DNA of 56,142 nucleotides from Gnetum montanum (Eukaryota > Streptophyta > Gnetopsida > Gnetales > Gnetaceae): NCBI GenBank assembly GCA_015680685.1, contig MNCI01006123.1, forward strand, positions 2,300 to 58,441, given 5' to 3'. A program made the translations under genes and the position numbers. The notes beneath the pieces were generated by a model. That model was not told the DNA's origin, searched no databases, and was given only the letters and a program-made list of their open reading frames with translations. Position 1 is the first letter of the stretch, and the number at the start of each line of letters is the position of its first letter. Positions 10,561-21,504 of the stretch are shown here, in pieces.

Positions 10561-11015
10561 TTTCTTGGTGGATTTGATGTTTTTCTTTTTGATTTTTCTC
10601 CAATGAATCTAATTTCTCTAATTTTAAGTTACTCTTTAACTTCTTCAATTGATGCTAGAAATTTTGTTTCTTTTATTAATGAAATTTCAGTTGATTTCAA
10701 AATGTAGATTTAGAAATTGGTGAGCAAAAAATTATGATGCCTTCTTCTAGTTATGTTGATGCAACTAAGACACCTAGTTTTATTCTTCCTGATGTGTATG
10801 AGTCATGGGTTGCTAGTATTACAGCATGATATGTGTTTACTCAAATTTTGAATTACCTACCTTGTAATTGAAGTTTTGCTTCATAGTTTAATGATGCAAT
10901 GCAAAAATATGATATTCAAGTCTTTCATGCCAAACATTATTCTCATTTTTTTTGCTTGTTGAGCAAGGCAATGCTTGGATGGTGTAATGTGCCTTAGATA
11001 TAGGGCCATTTATAT
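10561..11015 (+). other. Pre-insertion sequence left of element B, possibly an old coding remnant
   Basis: The stretch 10720-10970 reads for short distances as protein-like sequence (for example PSSSYVDATKTPSFILPDVYE) with several stops. I do not recognise it. Removing element B joins it to 27634 onward, which also has short open stretches. It could be a decayed gene or another transposon fragment. Confidence 0.25.
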
Positions 11016-11020
11016 ATAAG
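11016..11020 (+). other. Target-site duplication, left copy, element B
   Basis: ATAAG directly before the LTR. The identical ATAAG follows the right LTR at 27629-27633. Confidence 0.85.
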
Positions 11021-11870
11021 TGATGAATCATATTTTGACTGGCTCCGATATTGGAGCCTCAATATCGGATACCCGATGTTGGAGCCTAAGACGCGATGTC
11101 AAATATCTAATATCATAAGGTATATGTTGGTCTATAAATATAGCACTTGGGCTCACAATTTTCATATAGTTTTTCATAGTTTTTGTCATAGATAGTAAAG
11201 CTATTGTAGTTTGTTTTCTCCAAAGTTAGAATATTTTTTGAGTGCCCATAGTAAGAGTCTAAGTGTGTACGGATCTTTGTTCAAGCACTAATGTACTTGA
11301 GCATAGCAGTGTGATGGGAATAAAAATGAACCCTTTTGATAATCCTTGTAGTACTGAGAATGGATTAATGTTTCCTTTAATGCATTTGATATTCATGCAC
11401 TTTATTTTAATGCATTTTCATTAAGCAATTAATTTCTAGTTGTTAATGAACACATGCACAACCACTTCAAACATACGTTTAGCACTTGGTAACCTAGAAA
11501 CGCCTAACGTTTGGTAACCTAGCAGCATTACATGCGTTCACGATCTATCCAGGGAGTGGGAACAAGTACTTGTGTTAGGCTAGCTAGCCAGTAGATTAGT
11601 TAGATATTAAATTCCTCTATCTTTCATTCTTGTTCTAGGTGATTAAATTGATAAAATAAAAAATTATAAAAATCATATACCTCAGTTGCACTTAACCATA
11701 TACTTGTACCTTAGGAGTGGAACTGAGAAGACAACAATTATTCTAATTAGATTTCACATCTTAGAACTAGTGTACTTAAGAACTTAAGGTCTACAAAATT
11801 TGACCGAATCATGCGTGAACACTTGTGGTGATTCGTATAGTCAGACGTAGGGGTATCTTGTCGCTCATCA
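11021..11870 (+). repeat. 5' LTR of element B
   Basis: 850 bases from TGATGAATCATATTTTGACT to TCGCTCATCA. U3 has a run of GATATC/GATATTGG-type cores (about 11045-11125) before a likely TATA box in CTATAAATATAGCACTTGG (about 11134). Downstream are the group-conserved AATATTTTTTGAGTGCCC box and two TTGGTAACCTAG motifs (about 11488 and 11511). Confidence 0.9.
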
Positions 11871-11871
11871 T

Positions 11872-11889
11872 TGGCACCATTGCCGAGGA
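11872..11889 (+). other. Primer-binding site of element B (tRNA-Asp type)
   Basis: TGGCACCATTGCCGAGGA, one base after the LTR, matches the tRNA-Asp complement at 15 of 18 positions. Confidence 0.75.
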
Positions 11890-12030
11890 TCTTTTAGTTG
11901 TTACATGCTCTATCTAGGATTAGTGAAAAATTATTCAAATCATTGAAACGTACCTTAGAGTCATATCACATCTTAAGATTACTACAACAATTTTAAAAAG
12001 AAAATTGCATTTCTATTTTTCTAACATAAA

Positions 12031-14340
12031 ATGTCTTCTTCTCATAGGAGTGATTCTCCTCCCATGTCTGATAGAGTACATCCATTAGTGCCTCAACAAT
12101 ACCAAGTGGTATATGCTCATCCTGATGAGTATGTACCAAATTTTACATGGAGGGAAATATTGTGTTATCACCTGAGGAATTCCTTCCTACAATGCTCCAA
12201 AAAATGCTTATACAATGGGGTCTCCAAGGACTTCATGCTGAGTACGTGGTGTAGGATAATGATGTTAGGGATTATCATCCCACTGAGGCATAACATCTCA
12301 GGGATCTCCAGTTAGAACAACATTATGAATCTGCAAAGGATAAAGGATTCAATGATTTTTCATTCCTGTTGTACCAAAAAGATGATGGAGAGCCCTTCTT
12401 TGGGGGTTTTCCATTCAATGAAATTCCTCTCTTCGACTTTGGCAAAGGAGGTTAAAACTAGAACCTACAATCCACGATCCACAATCCTAGTTTTGGCAAG
12501 AATGGATCTAAGGACAAAGAAGAATCCAAAGAGGCAAGTCAAGGTAGGGATGTGGACAAGAACCAAGATCGTGATCATGGTCATGATCATTGAAGAGATG
12601 GTAGCAGGCACCGCAATGGTGCTAGTCCTCCTTCCTCTTCACCTTCATCATCATCCTCTTCTTCTTCTAGCTCTGATCACAACTGTAGGGGAAGCGACCA
12701 TGATGGAGGTGATTGATAGGATTGAAATGATCGAAGGAACCAATGGGCAGGGTAAGACTAGGGGCATGGGAATTCAAGGGAGATACAACACCATGAATGA
12801 AGGGGTAGTAGAGGGCATCGTAGGCATCAAAATCAAGGCCTCAATGAGCCTTTTCTTACTACCCAGAGTATGCTAAATGTTGTAGAGGTAGTAGAAATTT
12901 TAACAAGGCATGTAAAGGATAGTCAGATCAAGAGGCTAGATATGAACAATATCCTTAGGTTTGAAGGGGGATATAACTTAGATCCGCAGAACTATCTCCA
13001 AGCTTTTCAAGATGCATGTTCCTTGAAAAATATAGAGAATGAGTGGCAAAAACTCAAGTTTTTCCAAGGACACTCATTAAAGAGGCAAAAAATTGGTATC
13101 GATCCTTAGAACTAGAATCTATCAGACAATGGAGTACAATGCTTGAATTGTTCAATGAAAAATATTAAACATACTCTAGAGTGTCCAACTTGAGAAGGTA
13201 GATCCAAGGATGGAAACAAGGAATACATGAACCCATGGATGCTGCCATTAGTCGATACTATTCCTTAATGCACAGATGTCCTAGCCATGGTTATTCTTAG
13301 CTAGATCAACTTTGCCACATTGTAGATAGGCTTTGATATGAAATGAGGAGAACCCTTGGTGTCTATGCTCAAGGGAAACTATCAGAATTAAGTGTCCATC
13401 AGATCCAAAGATTGATTGAGTAGGTAGCTAAAGAGGAAGGTGAATTAAGAAAATGAGAATGTAGAAGAGTATAATCATGATCCTTCCATTCGAAAGAGGG
13501 AGGTTCAATTTTGTGATAGTGAGGAAGAATCAACACTTGATGAGGTGGTGAATAGGAAAGCCTTTTCACTTCAAAAATTTCAATCTAAAATTATGATCAA
13601 GGTTGATCAGTTATGGGATTGCATGGATAGCATATTTCAAGTTGTCCTAAAAATTATTGAAGAGTTCAAAGAACAAGGTAGTGATCATAAGTGTGGGAGG
13701 CACAAGGAAGTTGAACGTGCTTATCAAAGAGGTAAGGGAAAGATTACTGCAATAGCGGAAGTTGCAGGAAGTGAATTAGATGATGATGGTGGATGTGACA
13801 TCTACCATTATGAACATCCTAAAGGATGTTGTTCTATTTTTTCACACTTACATGAATCCCGGGTGTATGCCTTGAATCCACGACTAGCACAAAGGTAAAC
13901 ACCTAGCCGATTGCCTTATCCTCAAGGTAATTCTAGGTAGTTATAGTAGCAGCAATAGTATTATCCAAGTAGAACTCCACCACAACCATATGAGCAATAT
14001 CAATAGTGGTAGCAACCATAGTCATAGGCGTTGGCACCACCAAGGCAGCAATACCCTTATTGATAACCTGATCCACATGGGTATTATATTTAGCAACCCC
14101 TGTCTCCACGTGACTCCTCCAATCACATTTCTACTTTTCAATCTCATCACCATCCTTCTGATTATTATCAAGCTCATTCTCCACATGCAAGAATACACCA
14201 CCTCTTACCCTTATTCTCCTCCTATTCTTGCACATCTTCCTCCTTCATCTGCACAATTACCACCTGCTCCACCTATGCAAGGTGAACTCCTAGCTCAACT
14301 GCAACAACACAATGCTACCAAGGCCATTAATCTATAATTG
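12031..14340 (+). pseudogene. Element B gag
   Basis: Starts MSSSHRSDSPPMSD with PQQYQVVYAHPDEYVPNF after it, like the gag starts of C (23333) and D (42654). A charged Asp/His/Arg linker with a Ser run follows (about 12500-12700, out of frame). The capsid-like core is at 12870-13340 (MNNILRFEGGYNLDPQNYLQ, WQKLKFF). A zinc-knuckle-like CDIYHYEHPKGCC is at about 13795-13835, with the second Cys replaced by Tyr. A Pro-rich C-terminus reaches about 14337. At least five frame changes break it. Confidence 0.8.
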
Positions 14341-14514
14341 GTTCATCAACCAAGTAGTTTAGATACTTGATCAAGGAAAAGACCTTTCCTCTGACCACAC
14401 AATCCACCTAAGCCCTTAAATACAACTACGATTGACAACCCTATTCCTCCATCTTCCTCTATATCAAATAACTTTGAGTCCCCTTCAAACCAAACACTAC
14501 CCAGGATCCATACT

Positions 14515-15032
14515 GTGATGCTTACTCATGCTGTATCTAATTGGATCCATGTAGGAAGTTTTCCTAGGAAATTAGTTAATCATGGATGTCCTTTGACTTA
14601 TTTGCAAATTGCTAGAAATGAACTATGTAAGGCTCTTCTTGATTCTAGTTCTAGTGTCAACCTAATCTTTCATGAGATGTATACTACATGGAACCTACCT
14701 CCTCTCAAGAAGAGCAATATCAAATTAGAGTTGGTAGACTAGTCCATCACTATTCCATTGGGATTGGTGGAAGACATTGTGACCATTGTCTATGGGTGGT
14801 CTTATCCTGTTGATTTCTTAGTGATCAGGATGGAGAATTGCAAATGGGACTTTTCAATCATCATGGGAAGGGCATGGATAAGCACCATTGATGCAAGAAT
14901 GGGCATCAAAGATCTTTCCCTAGAAATATCTAAAGAAAATGTTGTTAGGAAGATCGAGAGAAGTGAGTTCCATGCATTGCATACAATAATACGGGGTGAA
15001 ATTGTGTGTAGAAACTTTGGGCAATGAAACAA
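14515..15032 (+). pseudogene. Element B aspartic protease region
   Basis: Retropepsin-like sequence in two frames. The active-site segment reads KALLDSSSSVNLIFHEMY (DSS in place of the usual D-S/T-G). It is followed by NLPPLKKSNIKLELV, the VEDIVTIVYGWSYPVDFLVI strand region and the IIMGRAWISTIDA flap-distal segment, typical of Athila/Tat protease. A stop at about 14743 separates the halves. The missing Gly would likely inactivate it. Confidence 0.8.
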
Positions 15033-15343
15033 GCGTCTATCTCTGTATGCAAGTAGTGTGCACTAGAAGTAGAAATTCAAAGGTGTCTGTATGTAGTATC
15101 CACAAAACAAGAGGGCACCGAGTGGCTGACCATTGATTCTAAGAGTAGCATACTTTGCATGAAACCAACTGAGAGCCTGACATGCACATATGTTGTAGGC
15201 ATGGATGAACTAGAGCAAGTTCATCACTAACTTTCTAATGATGCAAATGATGATACCTATTGGGAAGAGTTGGAAATATCTAAAAACTTCAAGCAAGAGC
15301 CCCTTGAACTAAAAACTCTACCAGTCGGCATGGAATATTTGTT

Positions 15344-15922
15344 CTTAAAGAATGGAAAGCTGGTCATAATCAATGACAATCTTGCTCCAAAATAGAGAAA
15401 GATGTTGTTAAATGTAGTTGAAAAATGGTCAACAACCTTTTCTTAATCATATCCTAAACTCATAGGAATTGTTCCTAGGATATGCTAGCATCCCATCTAC
15501 ACCAACCCAACTGTGAAGCTAAAGAGATAGCCATAAAGGCGATTAAACCCCAAACTAAAGTAGATTGTCAAGGAGGAAATTGAACAAATCTTGAAGGCAA
15601 GGTTTATCTATCCTATTGTGGATAGCAAGTGGGTTAGTCCACTCATTATTGTGTCCAAGAAAAGTNTGCCTTCAAGATTTGTTCAATTTCCTCCTTGACA
15701 ATCTACTTTAGTTTGGGGTTTAATCGCCTTTATGGCTATCTCTTTAGCTTCACAGTTGGGTTGGTGTAGATGGGATGCTAGCATATCCTAGGAACAATTC
15801 CTATGAGTTTAGGATATGATTAAGAAAAGGTTGTTGACCATTTTTCAACTACATTTAACAACATCTTTCTCTATTTTGGAGCAAGATTGTCATTGATTAT
15901 GACCAGCTTTCCATTCTTTAAG
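15344..15922. repeat. Inverted repeat, 256 bp arms, probably an assembly artefact
   Basis: Arm 15344-15599 and arm 15667-15922 appear to be exact reverse complements. The second arm is bordered on both sides by a single N (15666 and 15923) and replaces the RT core. An old element full of mutations would not keep a perfect palindrome. Confidence 0.85.
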
Positions 15923-16342
15923 NGATGCCCTTGCTACATTTCAATGCTCAGTCCTTAGCATTTTTCAATAGCAAATTGATAGTGGTGTAAAAGTATTCAT
16001 GGATGACTTCTCCACCTATGAAGCTACATTTGAGCAAGCCTTGGATTGCCTTGAGCAAGTGTTAAAACAATGTGTTGAAACAAACTTGCAGCTCAATTAG
16101 TAGAAAAGTCATCTGATGGTCCAAGAGGGCATTGTATTAGGGCATAGAATATCACAAGCAGGAATTGAGGTTGACCCCAACACAATAAGCATCATCCAAG
16201 GAATAACCTACCAACTAGAAATTTTCAAAGATGTTTGGTCATTTCTTGGACATATTGGCTACTATCGACGATTCATAGAGAATTTCTCTAAGATCGCAAA
16301 ACTATTGGTGGAGCTAACAAAGAAAGATGCTTCATTTTTCTA
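15600..16342 (+). pseudogene. Element B reverse transcriptase, core replaced by misassembled sequence
   Basis: The beginning (FIYPIVDSKWVSPLIIVSKK, 15601-15665) and the end (ATFQCSVLSIF, then VFMDDFSTYE with the Asp-Asp pair near 15995) fit RT. The middle, where fingers/palm motifs such as KDHFPLPF and the MPFGLCN segment should be, is replaced by 15667-15922, a reverse copy of 15344-15599. Element D shows about 82 residues (~246 bases) for the missing part, close to the 256 bases substituted. The thumb/connection runs to about 16340 (GHRISQAGIEVDPNTISIIQ, SFLGHIGYYRRFIENFSKI). Confidence 0.8.
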
Positions 16343-16880
16343 GATTGTGGAATGTGAACAAGTATTCCAACAACTAAAAGAGAAACTTGTAGAAACTCCA
16401 ATCCTACAAGTGCCTAATTGGTCTATGGACCGTTCCATGTTATAATGGATGCATCAGATTATGCCTTGGGAGCTATGCTTACACAAATGGATGATAAGAA
16501 ACATCCATGTTACTTCCATTGCACTAGCTGAAGCATTATGAATGCACAGTTGAACTACACCATTACAGAAAAAAACTGATGATAGTGGTGTTTGCTCTAG
16601 AGAAGTTTAAACACTATGTGCTTAGATATAAAGTGTTTGTGCACACAGACCATAGTGCCATTTTCTTCCTAATGAACAAGCCAATGGTGAGCCCCCGTGT
16701 CATACAGTGGCTGGTGATCTTACAAGAATTCAATCTTACGATGGTATATCAAAAGGACACTGACAATGTGGTTGTTGACCACTTATCTCGGTTACGATGG
16801 CATAATAAAGAGGAGGAGAACCCCCTATCTGATATGTTTCCTGATGAAATCCTCTTTGTTGGTGCTATAACTAAATAATT
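16343..16880 (+). pseudogene. Element B RNase H
   Basis: Ty3/gypsy RNase H with stops. It begins IVECEQVFQQLKEKLVETPI, continues with an MDASDYALGAML-like segment (about 16445-16480, partly out of frame), then the intact 16579-16878 run with EKFKHYVLRYKVFVHTDHSA, MNKPMVSPRVIQWLVILQEF and VVDHLSRL near the end. These correspond to the DASD, HTDH and ADxLSR landmarks of gypsy RNase H. Confidence 0.8.
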
Positions 16881-16989
16881 TCCCAATGATCCTAATTGGT
16901 ATGATGGAATTCTCAACTATCTTCTCATCCAAGAGATGCCACAAGGGTTGGACCACCAGAAGAGACATTAGTTTCTTCACCAGGTAAAA

Positions 16990-17411
16990 CACTTCATGGA
17001 GATCAATGGACAACTCTACAAGGTGTGCGTTGATGGCTTGGTTTGTTGGTGTGTCCTTGATACTAATCAACTACACATTTTCTAAGATGCTCATGAAGGT
17101 CCTTATGGGGATCACTATGCTAGAAGATGGATAACCATTAAAATACTAATGGTAGGATACTGTTGGCCAACAATTTTGATCGATGCTCAGCAATATGTCT
17201 ACTCTTGTGAATGCTGCCAATAAGATGGTGGAATGATTGCTTGAATGGAGGAACCTCAATGATGGATTCAATCATTGGAACACTTTTACATCTGGGGCAT
17301 TGATTTCATGGGTCCCATCATATTGATGTCCAATGAAAAGGCGTACATCATATTCACTATTGACTATTGTATGAAATGGGTAGAAGCAGCAGCTATCACT
17401 GACTGTATATC
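16990..17411 (+). pseudogene. Element B integrase, N-terminal part, cut by element C
   Basis: The HHCC zinc domain is visible as DAHEGPYGDHYARRW then YVYSCECCQ (about 17085-17222). The catalytic core opens with HFYIWGIDFMGPI (the first core Asp, about 17281-17315) and KAYIIFTIDYCMKWVEAAA (about 17340-17400). The reading stops at 17411 where the element C LTR begins. It resumes at 24361. Confidence 0.85.
17407..17411 (+). other. Target-site duplication, left copy, element C
   Basis: ATATC before the LTR at 17412. ACATC at 24361-24365 follows the other LTR, one transition apart. Confidence 0.75.
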
Positions 17412-18243
17412 TGATGAGTGATGAGATACCCCTACACTCAACCATACGAATACGAGCATAGCACACATGATTAGGTCGAACTCCGTAGACTAAGTGCCTA
17501 CACGCTCATGGAACACTTAGGGTTAATCATTCGTTGTCTTCCCAGACTTGTAGTTGTCATGGTGTATGGTTAAGTAAGTCTGAGGTATGTGATTTTTATA
17601 GTTTTTTATATTTTTGTCTCCTATGCTAATAAGGTGAAGGGTTGAGAAACTAATTACTAACTCAAACTAATGAACTAAGTCTAAATTACCTAGCTTCAGC
17701 ATCTGTTCCCACTTACCATACACACCCTGAACCGATGCAACCATGGCTACCAAACGCTAGTCGTTGCTGGGATCACCACGCGTAACGCACGTGCTCGAAG
17801 TGGCCGTACTGAGGCACTTAACTAGGAGAGAAGGGTTAAGAGAAAGTAGTAAATAACAGATAATAAATAAAAAATAATAAATAACAGTAAATAAAATCCT
17901 AATTAGCCTATTCCATGCACTGCAAAGTTTATCCAAGAAGCTCGTCTTTATTACCGTACACAAACTTGTGTTCAGGTACAATGTTTGCTTGAATAAAGAT
18001 CCGTTCACTTTAGGACTCCTACTGCGGGCACATGGAAAATATTATTTCTTTGGAGTGATCAATCTGCCAGAGTTTGCCTACTGTCTAGCCTAGGATGAGG
18101 AAACAAGGGAGAGCCACCTCTTATTTATAGATATGATGGCGCACTGCGATATCACGTACGCAATATCGCGAGGGATGCGATATCGCGATAGCCGTGATAT
18201 CACGTACGCGATATCGTGGCCCATATGATATCGTGTCCCATCA
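17412..18243 (-). repeat. 3' LTR of element C
   Basis: 832 bases. On the minus strand it runs from TGATGGGACACGATATCATA to a decayed CATCACTCATCA. TATA box in TTATTTATAG at 18121-18130 (+). It aligns along its length with 23475-24360 but has about 54 bases less, largely in the palindrome array. Confidence 0.9.
18143..18240 (-). promoter_or_regulatory. GATATC palindrome array in the 3' LTR of element C
   Basis: About six ATATC cores in GCGATATCGC or ACGTGATATCACGT-like contexts lie between the LTR edge and the TATA box. The position suggests an upstream promoter array. No factor is known to me. Confidence 0.6.
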
Positions 18244-18256
18244 TACCCCCATGACT
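18244..18256 (-). promoter_or_regulatory. Terminal polypurine tract of element C
   Basis: The minus strand reads AGTCATGGGGGTA directly before the LTR start TGATGGG. Equivalent tracts occur at 30275-30287 (D) and 26766-26779 (B). Confidence 0.7.
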
Positions 18257-18417
18257 AAATGAAAACCCATTCTTGAGTTCTTTACAATAATATTGGGAAG
18301 GTATGGAATTATTGACTCAATGGAACTAATGGGATGACATGTGAACAACTCATCATTACAAGACTTGACAAAACTGGTGTTCATGAAAATAAGAGTGAAC
18401 ACCTTATTACCTTGACA

Positions 18418-18825
18418 TCAGGCCTTAGTTGGTAGTTGAGAGAGAAGAGAGAAAGAAGTGTTGCTGCTACCAACGCCAAGATTGCGTGCTTCGTTGTCCC
18501 TCCATAAGTGCACTATCGATCTTGCTCCTTGCATAGTTTCTTCAGCGCTACTCCATTCCAAGTGTTCCTTCCAGATCCCCTCCATTGTTGCATGATTTTC
18601 ATTTGCACACAAAACACAATCTTTTATTATCAAGGGTAATTGAATCATCATGTAATTGATACCTTGCTTCGGTGAAAGTCCATTGGCTGAGTTGTGGTAT
18701 GGCTGATATGGGTCTGGAGATATATTAATGATGACTACCGAAGGTGTAGGGGCTAGGAAAAATTGAAAAATCAGGGCTAGGAGAAAATCAAAAAAATCGG
18801 GCCCCGTACCCTTATGACTAATCAT
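18418..18825 (-). CDS. Unrecognised 135-residue open frame in the 3' region of element C
   Basis: One uninterrupted frame in the element's sense direction, unusual among its broken neighbours. The N-terminal third is hydrophobic (FFDFLLALIFQFFLAP). The middle has CVLCANENH and the C-terminal half is polar (EHLEWSSAEE, IVHLWRDNEARNLG). It lies where element D has its accessory frame but I see no similarity to it. It could be chance, a captured host fragment or a remnant accessory gene. Confidence 0.3.
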   Translation of the reverse strand: MISHKGTGPDFFDFLLALIFQFFLAPTPSVVIINISPDPYQPYHNSANGLSPKQGINYMMIQLPLIIKDCVLCANENHATMEGIWKEHLEWSSAEETMQGARSIVHLWRDNEARNLGVGSSNTSFSLLSQLPTKA

Positions 18826-18829
18826 GAAC

Positions 18830-20270
18830 CTCCGGTAGCATGAGAATGAAGAAAGAAAAGGAATAATAAAGATAGATAAAAAGAGACAACTAGGACATCG
18901 ATGAAATGGATCTCAAGATGGAAATGAACAAAATAAAATGGATTGCAAAAATATTAAGGGAAAAGAAATTAACTAGTGCACCAATTAGGAATGTCAGTGG
19001 GTCCTCCCCAAAGCAGGTTCATGCCCTTAATGCCCTGACAAACCCACATTCAGAGAGTCTATAGGCTCTAGGAATGTCATTTGGAACAAGAGTTAAAGTC
19101 TTAACCACAAGAATTTACAAAAAAGAACATGATGTATCTACCAACATACACACTAATGATACAACTGGCAATGAGGTGGATAATGGAGAGAAGGATGGAG
19201 AGAAGAGAATGTAATGGAATCCCAAGAACAAGGTGGTGTACAGCCCCTTGTGTGTTTCATGATTAATGTGACTTGGCAAATCTCATTCCAACTCCAGCCT
19301 CAAACCAATCACATCCAGTGACTTCGCATCAATGCATCTGGTTAATCCATCCCCTTGAATAACAAGAATGCTTCCCCCAAGATTCACCACCATTCTGATG
19401 AAACAATTGAGGAGAGAATGAGAAGTGAGAATGACCTTAGTTAGAGGAAACATTTTTGGTTCCATAACCAGTGCTTGTAGCCCAAGGGATTATTTCGTCT
19501 AAGGGGTGTGCTTTGAATTCTCACTTTTTATTTTCTTTTTCTTCTTATTTTTTTGTGTTTTTATGCATGAGAACCACACCATGCAAAGACTTATTATTTT
19601 TATTAACTCAGCTTCCAACAATTGGGTAACATCGGAACGACAAGAAAACTCAAGAAGAAAACATCCAAGCACCCAAGAGAATGGCCAACACAAATGCATC
19701 AACTGCCCTTGAAGTCACACCCTTTTCAATCCTTGAGTCCTTCCTTAGTTTGAGAAATGCCTAGTCACCGATTCATTAAAGTTCTTATTATGAAGGGGAC
19801 TGTACATTTCCAAGCTGAGAGAGACCATAGAAACTGGTGGATGGATGGATGAAGTGAACTCATTGCCCGTCATATCAAAAGAAACATACCTTAGTATCAA
19901 CATCATAACTTAAAGGTAAAAACCAACATTAACAATCAATATGAAAATAGTTCATACCATCAGGAAGAACACTTATTGGGTGACAAACTTACAGGGTGGA
20001 TCACACACACACACACACACACAAAATGGAAAAGTATAATGATGTTGTAAAACAAAAAAAAGAAGAGTTAAACAAATGTGTAAAACAAAAAAAAGAAAGG
20101 TTAAAGAAATTTGTAAAACAAAAATAAGAAAAGTTAAAGAAATTTGTAAAAAAAAAATGTGTAAGACAAAAACGTGTAAAACAAAAACGTGTAAAAAAAA
20201 TGTGCAAAACAAAAACATGTAAAATAAAAAATAAAAAGAACTGAGGGCCTCCAATGATCAGCATAGGTGG
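18830..20270 (-). other. 3' non-coding region of element C
   Basis: Shares blocks with element D 34950-36470, for example GTGGGTCCTCCCC (about 18998 and 35220) and CCAGTGCTTGTAGC (about 19469 and 35718). These are old non-coding modules of the group. Includes a T-rich tract on the sense strand (about 20250-20030) with a degenerate tandem word containing GTGTAAAACAAAAA on the + strand. Confidence 0.6.
20003..20023. repeat. (AC)n microsatellite
   Basis: About ten and a half AC units on the + strand inside the 3' region of element C. Confidence 0.9.
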
Positions 20271-20290
20271 CCATCTCCCCCATGACTGAA
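20271..20290 (-). promoter_or_regulatory. Internal polypurine box of element C
   Basis: The minus strand reads TTCAGTCATGGGGGAGATGG, nearly the terminal tract of the same element (TTTAGTCATGGGGGTATGATGG). It lies a short distance after the deletion junction. Confidence 0.5.
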
Positions 20291-20313
20291 TTGCAAGGGA
20301 TCCAAAATAATGA

Positions 20314-20322
20314 GTGTCTATT
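20314..20322 (-). other. Deletion junction replacing RT-RNase H-integrase in element C
   Basis: Sense sequence left of the junction follows B around 15240-15302 (ISGKKLDTFTKFK against B's YWEELEISKNFK). To the right, CTCATTATTTTGGATCC follows B at 25139 (CTCAATATTTTGGATCT). About 2.9 kb of pol present in B (counting 15303-17411 and 24366-25138) is absent. Confidence 0.75.
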
Positions 20323-20399
20323 TGAATTTTGTAAAAGTGTCCAACTTCTTCCCACTGATGTTGTTAGATTAAGGGGTGGAAGTTGGCGATGCTCATACT

Positions 20400-20960
20400 C
20401 CAATGTGTCTATGCCTTCATTGTTAACATGAGTTGTACGCCCAGTTCGTTTCGTGCATATTAAGTTGCTCTTTCTAGTAGTTGTCAACCACGGGGTGTCT
20501 ACTACTGGTGTGGTTGCTACATATAGGAACCTTTGAATTTGTGTTTCTTGGACACACCGATTACATGGAAGAGATGCTAAACATTCTTCCATGTCATCAC
20601 CCTCTGAGTCACTGTATGTGATGCAAAAAACTTTCTTCTTCTTGATCTTTCCATAAATTTTTATCTTAGATATCTGCAAGGAAACATCACGGATCCCTAG
20701 GTACGCATCTACTGTACTTAGCCATGACCTTCCCATTATAATTGGGAAGCCCCCGTTGTTGTCAACTGGGTAGGATAAAACACCTACAGTGGTAACAATG
20801 TCCTCCACCGATCCCAAGGGAATGGTGATGGACTGGTCTGCCAACTCTAGTTGAATGTTTCTCTTCTTAAGTTGGGGCAGGTTCCAGGCTTGATACATTT
20901 CTCATGAAATTAAGTTGACCCCAGAAGCTGAGTCAAGAAGAGCCTTATGTGGTTTGTTCC
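20400..20960 (-). pseudogene. Element C aspartic protease region
   Basis: Retropepsin-like. The active-site segment is HKALLDSASGVNLIS (about 20945-20905), with DSA where D-S/T-G is expected, then a stop. The longest frame then runs from MYQAWNLPQLKKRNIQLELA through VEDIVTTVGVLSYPVD and PIIMGRSWLSTVDAYLGIRD, with a basic KIKKKK stretch and an acidic SDSEGDDMEE linker after it. Apart from the stop and the missing active-site Gly it is well preserved, better than B's copy. It is followed directly by the 3' region rather than RT. Confidence 0.8.
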
Positions 20961-21504
20961 TGGCGATTTGTAAATAGATTAAGGGACTCCTAGGGTTAGA
21001 TAGTTTCCTGGGAAGGTGGCCTACCTTGATCTAGTCGGTTACGGTATGTGTTAACATAACTGTATGCGTACAACTCTGTTGTTGGACTGAAGGGTGCTCC
21101 GAAGTGTTAGATGATGGAGGAGTGTACCTAGACTCAACTACTTGTTGTTGTGAGAGCTTGTTTGGGCTTTTGGTTCTGAAGAAAGGTCTTCTCTTTTTAC
21201 AGTTGTCAGAACCGGCAGCGGGTTGAATGTTTACAGCTCTCGTAGCGTTACGTTGCTACAGTTGAGTAGGGAGTTCCTCTTGCATTGTTGGAGTAGGTTG
21301 TATGGAAACTACAGGTGGAAGAGGTGTGGATGGAGTTGGAGGATGGTAAGTATGTGGGGTACCTCCTAGAGGAGAAGGAGTCCTCCTAAAGTACTCCCAA
21401 ACTTGGTAGTGACGTTGGGGAGTTGTGTGACTCATAGAGTCACTTAGAGAAACCAGCTGCTACACATAATAGCCATAAGGATCAGGTTTCCGGTAAGGGT
21501 ATTG

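Noticed and set aside
15344-15922. Large foldback or hairpin RNA gene (MITE or miRNA precursor)
   Set aside because: The arms are pol coding sequence, the second is bounded by Ns and removes the RT core, so assembly error is far more likely.
18143-18240. GATATC array as a CRISPR-like repeat array
   Set aside because: The units are irregular, lack constant spacers and sit inside an LTR promoter of a plant element.
20003-20264. Hydrophobic Phe-rich minus-strand frames after element C protease
   Set aside because: They arise from the T-rich tract and (GT)n repeat and the same tract in B, D and E is non-coding. They are not a membrane protein.
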